Positions 35,501-47,500 of a DNA stretch of 64,000 nt are shown here, piece by piece. Each line of letters begins with the position of its first letter. Positions within the stretch are counted from its first letter, which is position 1. The stretch is from Cydia pomonella (taxonomy: Eukaryota; Arthropoda; Insecta; Lepidoptera; Tortricidae), in the NCBI RefSeq assembly GCF_033807575.1, contig NC_084723.1:5709247-5773246 (forward strand), read 5' to 3'. Made by a program: the position numbers and the translations under genes. The notes beneath the pieces are model-generated. The model saw only the letters and a program-made list of their open reading frames with translations, had not been told where the DNA came from and ran no database searches.

Positions 35501-38500
35501 TGTAGGGCTAAGATGGTTCCATTTTTATCACTTGTCACTATGCCCGTCACTTTCACGCTTACATACTTGTTAGAACGTGACAGGCATGGTGACAAATGAT
35601 AAAGAGCCGACCATCTTAGCCCTACTGCTGATCTGTTGTATGTTTTATGATTAAAGAAAATTTCTCTTAACCTTAATTATTTTCGTGGAAAGTATTCGTT
35701 AAGCTTAATTTTCTGTCTTTTGTTTTTTTACTAAACTTAAACTTTTTGCACGCCCGGTTCAAAAGTTAGAGGGAAGGGAGGGACACTTTATTCTTGACTT
35801 TCGGAGTGATTATTTCCTAAAGTTTTAGGAAATAATCACTTTTAATCACATCACATTTAGTTTTAGTTTTACTAAATAAAAAAAATTTTTCTAACCTAGA
35901 TCCTAACCGAAGACCTGTCAATTGGTGTGCCACTGTCATTACTTTTAGTGACATGTATGGAGTGCCCCCCCCCCCCTCCCTAAAAATACATTCTAAACTA
36001 AATAGCGGCAGACAAAAGACGCCTACGTTCCAATTTTTTCTTAAAATATACCTTATAGTTTCCGAGTAAAGTAGCTGACATACAGGCAGACAGATGGACA
36101 CGACGAAACTATAAGGGTTCGTTTTTGCCATTTTGGCTAGGGAACCCAGAAAATGAAATAATTAAATATACATAATTATAGTCGAGCTAATATCAGGTGA
36201 ATGTTTATTCACTCAACAACCTAAACTAAGAAGTTTACCTAAAGGAAGAAGGAAGGAGGACAGGAAGGATGAAAGGAGAGAAGGAAGGAAGGAATGAAGG
36301 AAGCAAGGAAGGAAGAAAGGAAGGAGGGAAGGAAGGAAGGAAAGAAGTACTTACTCATCTGTAGTTTCGACAGGGTCCACGGATTCTACCATCATATCCG
36401 TGCTCAGAGGACTGTTGCTAGGCTCCACTTGCATGGAACCATTCTGAAAGATATTCAAGTATAAGTATTTCAAATATAAACAGTTAACTGACTGAAAAAT
36501 TACTGACGTGATGATAATGAGCCAAAAAACTAGAATTTGTGATTGGGAATTTGTCGGGCTAATTTCTCAGGAATTGTTCTAAGGAATTCACAGAAAAACT
36601 ATATCAAACACATTTTGGCGCTTTTCATACTATATATAGTTCGTGTCATCCACGATGACGCGCAGATTTGTCAAATCTAACCTCAATAACTCGACAATTC
36701 GAGTCAAACCACACGTCTTTGTGAATTACACGATCTATAATCAGTAAAAAACTCCTAAATCAGGAGGTCGCGATGAAACCATTATTATTGTGACGTCCCA
36801 TGTTTTTTCTTCTAATACTGACTTAATTATAACAAACCCCCGTATTCATAAACGTGTACTAAAGTTACGATGCCGCTGATCATCGTTTGTCCTTTTCCGA
36901 CGTATTGGTATGATGGAAAGGGACAAACCATGATCAGCGGCATCGTAACTATAGTACACGTTTATGAATAAGGGGGGTATGGTCTTGAAGTTTCATAACT
37001 GGCTGAATTGATTGGATTGTTTAAGTACATCCTATTGTACAGTAAATAATCCTTTACCATCGTATTTTCATGGAAACGAACGTGTTATGCTATTTCGGTC
37101 GGTCTCAGTACAAAAAGTACTGAGGTTGACTAAAGTATCATGACAAATACGAACGTTTCCGAGAAAATATTATTTGAGAATTAGAATAACGGTACTTACT
37201 TCGCTAAGCTGGTCGTTCATAACTACGTCTGTATCAGTGTTAGCAGCAGATGGTGGGTCCACATCGAGCGGTTCTCCTTCGGGCAGCGACGGCCGGTTCG
37301 GGCTTAGCGTTTGAGGTGTGTCTGCAAAGAAAACTTTTTCTAAATCTCACTTTGGTATTTCATTTGTCTTTGGTATCATTCATTCTGTTGGCACGTGGGC
37401 GGAGGTCGGAGGATTTGAGGGAGTCGGAGACAAACCAATGTGTGTTTCGTATCGAGTATATTGGGAAAATGGGGTGAGTATTTTACAAATTAGCAAGCCT
37501 AAATTAATTATATTTGATTACAGCGCCACCTATCGACTACCTGTAAAACTACTTCTCAAAAAACTTTTTAAGACATAGTATGTATAAGTTACTCTATGGT
37601 TTAGAATATGTGACAGTGCTGTACTCTGGCGGCAGAACATTGCAGTAATACTCCCTGCCCCATACATTTTAATATTTACACACAGTTAATTCCACATCTG
37701 TTCTAAAAATAAAGGTAATACCAACCTCCTAAACTCATGTCTCCATTCTGCTGTTGCTCTTCAACCTTCTCGTCATCAACTATAATCGTGTCCTGGTCCT
37801 CTTCTTTATCCTTCTTCATCTCTTCTATGAAACTAGCACTTTCTAGAACACTGTCATTCACTACACTGTCGTTTTTATCCTGTCTGTCACTGTCTATCAT
37901 ACTTTGATCTTCGCTTTTGTCTACACTTTCTTCGAGTGATTTTATACCGAGGAGTGGTACGGGGAGGGTAGATACAGGTATTTCGCTAGGTAGGGAGATG
38001 TTAGAGCTTGCGATGGGTATGATGGGGTTCTGTATAGATTCGTTGAGGATAACTTTTGTGGGGGACACTAGAGAGTTCATGACGGGGTTCGTCACTGCAC
38101 TGAAGGTTTCTACGGGCGATACCTGTGAAAGAAAATAATGTTTAGTCTGGCTTGCGAACAACTTGTTTATGTAGTTACAGATGTAACGATCATTATATGC
38201 TAAAATTATATTTCATGTTTTTCCTAGAAAGTAAGTAGTGACGAGCTAAAATCGTTATTAATTGATAAACGTGCCGAAGCACATTTACTAACTTCCGATA
38301 AATTCGATTCAAATTGTTTTTATTTCAGAAGGACTTTTATGCAAGGTTTCGCTTACAGCAGGGTCGCCATGATCGGTAGTTTGAACGCTGTACTAACAGC
38401 AGCACTATCTAGTAGTATATTATACAAGACCGAGCTATGAATTTTACGGCGCTCACGACGATTTGATCGCGTGGTACAGCTTGCAATTGCAGCCTAATTT

Positions 38501-41500
38501 CATTGTTTCGTTTGGTTCTCAATGGTTACTGACCGTCTGGTGCTTGAGGCGGACGGCCGGGCAGTCGGCCAGCGCCTGCAGCTGCCACGTGGACACTGTA
38601 GAGATGACAGAGATAGCACTAGTGCTCCCGCTCTAACCGTCTGGTTCACTCACCGTCTGGTGCTTGAGGCGGACGGCCGGGCAGTCGGCCAGCGCCTGCA
38701 GCTGCGACGTGGACACTGTAGAGATGACAGAGATAGCACTAGTGCTCCCGCTCTAACCGTCTGGTTCACTCACCGTCTGGTGCTTGAGGCGGGCGGCCGG
38801 GCAGTCGGCCAGCGCCTGCAGCTGCGACGTGGACACTGTAGAGATGACAGAGATAGCACTAGTGCTCCCGCTCTAACCGTCTGGTTCACTCACCGTCTGG
38901 TGCTTGAGGCGGGCGGCCGGGCAGTCGGCCAGCGCCTGCAGCTGCGACGTGGACACTGTAGAGATGACAGAGATAGCACTAGTGCTCCCGCTCTAACCGT
39001 CTGGTTCACTCACCGTCTGGTGCTTGAGGCGGGCGGCCGGGCAGTCGGCCAGCGCCTGCAGCTGCGACGTGGACACTGTAGAGATGACAGAGATAGCACT
39101 AGTGCTCCCGCTCTAACCGTCTGGTTCACTCACCGTCTGGTGCTTGAGGCGGGCGGCCGGGCAGTCGGCCAGCGCCTGCAGCTGGGACGTGGACACTGTA
39201 GGGATGACAGAGATAGCACTAGTGCTCCCGCTCTAACCGTCTGGTTCACTCACCGTCTGGTGCTTGAGGCGGGCGGCCGGGCAGTCGGCCAGCGCCTGCA
39301 GCTGCGACGTGGACACTGTAGAGATGACAGAGATAGCACTAGTGCTCCCGCTCTAACCGTCTGGTTCACTCACCGTCTGGTGCTTGAGGCGGGCGGCCGG
39401 GCAGTCGGCCAGCGCCTGCAGCTGCGACGTGGACACTGTAGAGATGACAGAGATAGCACTAGTGCTCCCGCTCTAACCGTCTGGTTCACTCACCGTCTGG
39501 TGCTTGAGGCGGGCGGCCGGGCAGTCGGCCAGCGCCTGCAGCTGCGACGTGGACACTGTAGAGATGACAGAGATAGCACTAGTGCTCCCGCTCTAACCGT
39601 CTGGTTCACTCACCGTCTGGTGCTTGAGGCGGGCGGCCGGGCAGTCGGCCAGCGCCTGCAGCTGGGACGTGGACACTGTAGGGATGACAGAGATAGCACT
39701 AGTGCTCCCGCTCTAACCGTCTGGTTCACTCACCGTCTGGTGCTTGAGGCGGGCGGCCGGGCAGTCGGCCAGCGCCTGCAGCTGCGACGTGGACACTGTA
39801 GAGATGACAGAGATAGCACTAGTGCTCCCGCTCTAACCGTCTGGTTCACTCACCGTCTGGTGCTTGAGGCGGGCGGCCGGGCAGTCGGCCAGCGCCTGCA
39901 GCTGCGACGTGGACACTGTAGAGATGACAGAGATAGCACTAGTGCTCCCGCTCTAACCGTCTGGTTCACTCACCGTCTGGTGCTCGAGGCGGGCGGCCGG
40001 GCAGTCGGCCAGCGCCTGCAGCTGCGACGTGGACACTGTAGAGATGACAGAGATAGCACTAGTGCTCCCGCTCTAACCTTCTGGTTCACTCACCGTCTGG
40101 TGCTTGAGGCGGGCGGCCGGGCAGTCGGCCAGCGCCTGCAGCTGCGACGTGGACACTGTAGAGATGACAGAGATAGCACTAGTGCTCCCGCTCTAACCGT
40201 CTGGTTCACTCACCGTCTGGTGCTTGAGGCGGGCGGCCGGGCAGTCGGCCAGCGCCTGCAGCTGCGACGTGGACACTGTAGAGATGACAGAGATAGCACT
40301 AGTGCTCCCGCTCTAACCGTCTGGTTCACTCACCGTCTGGTGCTTGAGGCGGGCGGCCGGGCAGTCGGCCAGCGCCTGCAGCTGCGACGTGGACACTGTA
40401 GAGATGACAGAGATAGCACTAGTGCTCCCGCTCTAACCGTCTGGTTCACTCACCGTCTGGTGCTTGAGGCGGGCGGCCGGGCAGTCGGCCAGCGCCTGCA
40501 GCTGCGACGTGGACACTGTAGAGATGACAGAGATAGCACTAGTGCTCCCGCTCTAACCGTCTGGTTCACTCACCGTCTGGTGCTTGAGGCGGGCGGCCGG
40601 GCAGTCGGCCAGCGCCTGCAGCTGCGACGTGGACACTGTAGAGATGACAGAGATAGCACTAGTGCTCCCGCTCTAACCGTCTGGTTCACTCACCGTCTGG
40701 TGCTTGAGGCGGGCGGCCGGGCAGTCGGCCAGCGCCTGCAGCTGCGACGTGGACACTGTAGAGATGACAGAGATAGCACTAGTGCTCCCGCTCTAACCGT
40801 CTGGTTCACTCACCGTCTGGTGCTTGAGGCGGACGGCCGGGCAGTCGGCCAGCGCCTGCAGCTGCGACGTGGACACTGTAGAGATGACAGAGATAGCACT
40901 AGTGCTCCCGCTCTAACCGTCTGGTTCACTCACCGTCTGGTGCTTGAGGCGGGCGGCCGGGCAGTCGGCCAGCGCCTGCAGCTGCGACGTGGACACTGTA
41001 GAGATGACAGAGATAGCACTAGTGCTCCCGCTCTAACCGTCTGGTTCACTCACCGTCTGGTGCTTGAGGCGGGCGGCCGGGCAGTCGGCCAGCGCCTGCA
41101 GCTGCGACGTGGACACTGTAGAGATGACAGAGATAGCACTAGTGCTCCCGCTCTAACCGTCTGGTTCACTCACCGTCTGGTGCTTGAGGCGGGCGGCCGG
41201 GCAGTCGGCCAGCGCCTGCAGCTGCGACGTGGACACTGTAGAGATGACAGAGATAGCACTAGTGCTCCCGCTCTAACCGTCTGGTTCACTCACCGTCTGG
41301 TGCTTGAGGCGGGCGGCCGGGCAGTCGGCCAGCGCCTGCAGCTGCGACGTGGACACTGTAGAGATGACAGAGATAGCACTAGTGCTCCCGCTCTAACCGT
41401 CTGGTTCACTCACCGTCTGGTGCTTGAGGCGGGCGGCCGGGCAGTCGGCCAGCGCCTGCAGCTGCGACGTGGACACTGTAGAGATGACAGAGATAGCACT

Positions 41501-44500
41501 AGTGCTCCCGCTCTAACCGTCTGGTTCACTCACCGTCTGGTGCTTGAGGCGGACGGCCGGGCAGTCGGCCAGCGCCTGCAGCTGCGACGTGGACACTGTA
41601 GAGATGACAGAGATAGCACTAGTGCTCCCGCTCTAACCGTCTGGTTCACTCACCGTCTGGTGCTTGAGGCGGGCGGCCGGGCAGTCGGCCAGCGCCTGCA
41701 GCTGCGACGTGGACACTGTAGAGATGACAGAGATAGCACTAGTGCTCCCGCTCTAACCGTCTGGTTCACTCACCGTCTGGTGCTTGAGGCGGGCGGCCGG
41801 GCAGTCGGCCAGCGCCTGCAGCTGCGACGTGGACACTGTAGAGATGACAGAGATAGCACTAGTGCTCCCGCTCTAACCGTCTGGTTCACTCACCGTCTGG
41901 TGCTTGAGGCGGGCGGCCGGGCAGTCGGCCAGCGCCTGCAGCTGCGACGTGGACACTGTAGAGATGACAGAGATAGCACTAGTGCTCCCGCTCTAACCGT
42001 CTGGTTCACTCACCGTCTGGTGCTTGAGGCGGGCGGCCGGGCAGTCGGCCAGCGCCTGCAGCTGCGACGTGGACACTGTAGAGATGACAGAGATAGCACT
42101 AGTGCTCCCGCTCTAACCGTCTGGTTCACTCACCGTCTGGTGCTTGAGGCGGGCGGCCGGGCAGTCGGCCAGCGCCTGCAGCTGCGACGTGGACACTGTA
42201 GAGATGACAGAGATAGCACTAGTGCTCCCGCTCTAACCGTCTGGTTCACTCACCGTCTGGTGCTTGAGGCGGACGGCCGGGCAGTCGGCCAGCGCCTGCA
42301 GCTGCGACGTGGACACTGTAGAGATGACAGAGATAGCACTAGTGCTCCCGCTCTAACCGTCTGGTTCACTCACCGTCTGGTGCTTGAGGCGGGCGGCCGG
42401 GCAGTCGGCCAGCGCCTGCAGCTGCGACGTGGACACTGTAGAGATGACAGAGATAGCACTAGTGCTCCCGCTCTAACCGTCTGGTTCACTCACCGTCTGG
42501 TGCTTGAGGCGGGCGGCCGGGCAGTCGGCCAGCGCCTGCAGCTGCGACGTGGACACTGTAGAGATGACAGAGATAGCACTAGTGCTCCCGCTCTAACCGT
42601 CTGGTTCACTCACCGTCTGGTGCTTGAGGCGGGCGGCCGGGCAGTCGGCCAGCGCCTGCAGCTGCGACGTGGACACTGTAGAGATGACAGAGATAGCACT
42701 AGTGCTCCCGCTCTAACCGTCTGGTTCACTCACCGTCTGGTGCTTGAGGCGGACGGCCGGGCAGTCGGCCAGCGCCTGCAGCTGCGACGTGGACACTGTA
42801 GAGATGACAGAGATAGCACTAGTGCTCCCGCTCTAACCGTCTGGTTCACTCACCGTCTGGTGCTTGAGGCGGGCGGCCGGGCAGTCGGCCAGCGCCTGCA
42901 GCTGCGACGTGGACACTGTAGAGATGACAGAGATAGCACTAGTGCTCCCGCTCTAACCGTCTGGTTCACTCACCGTCTGGTGCTTGAGGCGGGCGGCCGG
43001 GCAGTCGGCCAGCGCCTGCAGCTGCGACGTGGACACTGTAGAGATGACAGAGATAGCACTAGTGCTCCCGCTCTAACCGTCTGGTTCACTCACCGTCTGG
43101 TGCTTGAGGCGGGCGGCCGGGCAGTCGGCCAGCGCCTGCAGCTGCGACGTGGACACTGTAGAGATGACAGAGATAGCACTAGTGCTCCCGCTCTAACCGT
43201 CTGGTTCACTCACCGTCTGGTGCTTGAGGCGGGCGGCCGGGCAGTCGGCCAGCGCCTGCAGCTGCGACGTGGACACTGTAGAGATGACAGAGATAGCACT
43301 AGTGCTCCCGCTCTAACCGTCTGGTTCACTCACCGTCTGGTGCTTGAGGCGGGCGGCCGGGCAGTCGGCCAGCGCCTGCAGCTGCGACGTGGACACTGTA
43401 GAGATGACAGAGATAGCACTAGTGCTCCCGCTCTAACCGTCTGGTTCACTCACCGTCTGGTGCTTGAGGCGGGCGGCCGGGCAGTCGGCCAGCGCCTGCA
43501 GCTGCGACGTGGACACTGTAGGGATGGCCGCGGCCGCAGTGGTCGTGGTGTTGGTGGTGGCCGTCAGCAGCGACATGCATGTGTTCACCATGGGCAGGAT
43601 CGGGATGATGGGCACCGGCGGGACTGTGATGAAAACTTATTGCTTGTGTTAGTTCTATGATGGGAATCTTCGCACAAACGTGCATGGGACATACATTTTT
43701 TAATAATCAAATTAAAAGTTCATGGTATTTAGTCGAAGTCTAGTAAGAAATTACAACCAAATTGTCAGCAAAAACACATTTGTTAGGAGTTATATCTTTA
43801 TCCATGTTTTTTTACGTGTTACATGTTTTCATAAGGTTGTCACTTTCAACGATATTTTTGTCATGATTAAATCTTATTTTTGACTGTTTTCGTCATCATG
43901 GATGACACGAACCATAGCCGCGCGTCAGTTGACGTGTTTGGCGGTCAAAGGGATAATGACACCTAGATTTAAAACAGTGCTATAACCAAAATTTGAGCGA
44001 ATTCTTGATACCTGTGACTGGAGGCTGCGGCTTGATCACAGGCCCCTGCGCCGTTTTGGGTATGGAGAATTCTGGAAGCCACTCGATTATTGCTTGCCTG
44101 AAAACAAACATATGGAAAAATAAACGTCGTCTGTTTTTCACAAAAACTATAAAAGTGTGTTCATTAAAGCCTAAACTCACTACCCTTTGGTTATGCGGTC
44201 GTAACAAAAATACATGCTGTATAATATGAGCTTTAAGAAAATATGTAAAACCTACTACTGAAGCCGCACAATTTTGTTGGAAAAACTATGTAGTGTCGGA
44301 TAGAACTAGTACCTAATTTAAAGACACATTATTTATTTAGCTAAGAAATTTGATACTTATAAGTGTGAAGTAGTTTGGTAGTTCTCTACGACTCCAGTTT
44401 GATAACATGAGGCCGCTAAAATAAACCTTACGCGGGTGTAATAAGGTTGTATTTACCAGAGCGCCTACCGCTCTCCCCTTACTCTTCCCTTCATACTTTA

Positions 44501-47500
44501 ATGCTAATATAAACCTTATGCAGTTGTAGTAAGTACCTGAGCGCCTGCCGCGGGTGGTAGACATGCTTGCCCAGGGTCACGGGGGCCTCATCTTCACACA
44601 CGCCTTGTTCGCTCTCGGACTCTAGTTTTATGTCCCATGATACCGCTTCCACTGTAAACAAATAACATTATATTTAAACATTGGCAACACCACACATTAC
44701 TTTTCACATTTACATAGTTTTCGATTTTTTTCTTTTACATTGCTTTTTTTTTAAACTACGTCGGTGGTAAACGAGCATACGGCCCGTCTGATGGCAAGCA
44801 GTCTCCGTAGCCTATGGACGCCTGGAACTCCAGAGGTGTTACATGCGCTTTGGCGACCCTAACACTCCGCACCCTCGTTGAGCTCGGGCAACTATACTCT
44901 CCGGCTGGAACACAACACTATGAGTAGGGTCTAGTGTTATTTGGCTGCGGTTTTCTGTAAGGCTGAGGTGCTACTTGTCAAATTGCATAATTCTATTTCA
45001 ACGGGAAGTACCCGTAAACTGCCGTGTCTTTTCATTAGTATGCCTTAAAAGCTTTTTATACAGTTTGAAGAGATTGCAAACTTGAGAATTTCAGGTTCCA
45101 ATGGGGTATGGAACCTAAGAAAACCTGGAATACTCACTGTGTGTTGGTGCATCAAGGCTGCAGCTCGCCCAGTGCGCGAGAGTGCGTATGGCGATCATGT
45201 TCGCGTTGTATTCGCAGTTGGGGTTCGTCAGCACGCCGCGCAGCAGCGGGATCAGCTCCGGCGACCGGCCGCAGTACGGACCTGGAACATATCCTCGTGT
45301 AGATTACTGAGCATTGGTGGACTTTATCTATATTTAAAAAGGTTTCTGAATTATCACTTAACATTGTGGGCGACGGTATTTATTTTATTTTTATTTATTT
45401 GGAGCATGAACAGCAATACTATGGAAGATGGAGGTAAGGAATTAAAACTCCATGTACCAAAAAGTGTCATCAAAAAACCTATAATACCTAGAATACTTGA
45501 CAAAAAAAATCAAATCATAGACAGCGCACTTCACTCCGTCAATAACGCCTAGGTTCTTAGCTACTCTAGCGCTACTCTGGAGAGATTTGGTACTATTATT
45601 TATAGCTGACAGCTGGACACTTTTGCAACAGTTCAAGTTTCATAAGAGATTTCACTCCTTTTAAATCCACAATCCATAAGCAATACGATAAGTAATAGAT
45701 AGCATAGTAAACAGGAAACATAGCCAATAACAGAGGTCCACAAAAATACAACTAACACGTAATAACTAAGTGGAAACAAGAGATTACAAAAAAAGGAATA
45801 CATGACTGACTTTGGATTGAATTTTTCTTTGTCAATGTCATGGACGATAAATGTAAAAGACTGACTGGAATCTAGCAGCAAGGAAAAACGAATTCGCATG
45901 AATTTAGATAGAGTGACATTCGGCCATAAAGTCGCCGACCTCCGGGATGGAAATGGCACATAAAGAAAAAGCAGTTACATCCTTTATTTACACTCTCGTG
46001 TGCCGCGAGTAATTTTATAAGCTTTTATTTAACTAGCCCTGTTAGTATGTAGGGATAAATCTTGCAAGTAAAATTTGACCCACTTCCCAGTTACCGATGA
46101 AGCTGAAAATTTGCATACATATGTAAGCCGGGTGACAATGCAATATTATGGTGCCATCAAGCTGATCTGATGATGGAAACAGCAGGTAGCCATAGGAACT
46201 CTGTGATAAAACAACGCAACCTAATTGTGTTTGGTTAGCCTCTAATCATGGATTTTAGTAGCTTGATAATAAAGACTATTAGATTAGGTTACCTAAGAAT
46301 ATCCTCTTCTGATCGTAATCGTTCGCGTGCAGGTTATCCCAGATTACTGGCGGTCTTCGTAGTACGGCGGTTATCTCTTCTATACACTCCGTGGTCAGCG
46401 TCTTGGAAATCACTTTAGGTCCTGTGGATACAATAATACATTGTGGTGTCAAATAAATGCGTCTGAGTGGTTTTGTACTAAAATTACGACGGCCGGAGTA
46501 GGCAGTGAGTTGACCTTACTTGTGTTTACATTTTAATATTGCTTTATGATTCACAATGTTTACATAAACAAGGTATTTAAAGCTTACCAAAGTGAGTTTG
46601 CAGAGACAGACATATCTCGTTTTGTCATGGAAGGTTTCGCCATAAAATAACTGCCTTGTCATGCTTCGAGGCCATTCACACCTAGCTCATAACTGCACTA
46701 CACACATAATTAGATGCTACGGCATATTAAAGCCGTGACATCTTTACTAAGGAATTTACTTGGAGCTTTTGAAGGTTGGCACAGCCATAGTACTGGATCA
46801 AGTAAACTACCTGTCCACATGATGTCGATCTGTTGAGACAGCTTGGTTCCTAGCGTGTTGAGGTACTCGGAGCTGTTGACAGTTGGTACAGCCCGGGTTG
46901 AGCAGTACTGTGTTGGGCAGAGGAGGAAGCGAGGGCAGCCGAGGTGTTGGTGGATCTCATTTGTTACAGAAACCTGTTGAAAATAATGGTAAAAGGTTCA
47001 ATATATATAATTGACCACAAAGAAAAGAATAACTGAATGTGTGAAGGCATTGATATGATTGTAACAGTCAGTGACTGTGTATGTGTTAAAACTATCAATT
47101 AAACCAATCTTGAATAGCCAAGACATTTATTGGTGAAGTGGGCAGACGCATGCGGGAGTGTGGTCATGACCCTCGCTCCGGGTCGTTTTTGATGCAGAGG
47201 TTGTCCATCGCCGTTCAACGTGGCAACGCAGCGAGCGTGATGGGCTCCTTTGAATCTGGAGGGGCGCGGGGCGAGTTGTGCGGATAGTTTTTGTGTGTCT
47301 GTTAGATTTAGGATTTAGTTCAGTTTAGGTTAAGATTTTTGTGTTTGTATAACTTTGTATTTTTACTCTATAAGCAACAGTAAAATCTTGAATAGAAACA
47401 AAATGAAAAAGGTTTCCATCATAAAACTTTTAACAATTGAAATAAAACTTCAACATTGGTGGGAAACCATCGTGCGCATTATGATTTCGCTAATCCCAAT

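Noticed and set aside
38534..43521. Tandem arrays as CRISPR or as centromeric satellite
   Set aside because: Units are head-to-tail without unique spacers, in a eukaryotic gene, and derive from the adjoining exon.
38522..43660. A 1712-codon plus-strand open frame repeating WFTHRLVLEAGGRAVGQRLQ
   Set aside because: It is the antisense of the OGA exon 10 array. A 120-bp period without a stop in one frame stays open automatically. No start context, no domain, and the minus strand holds real exon sequence.
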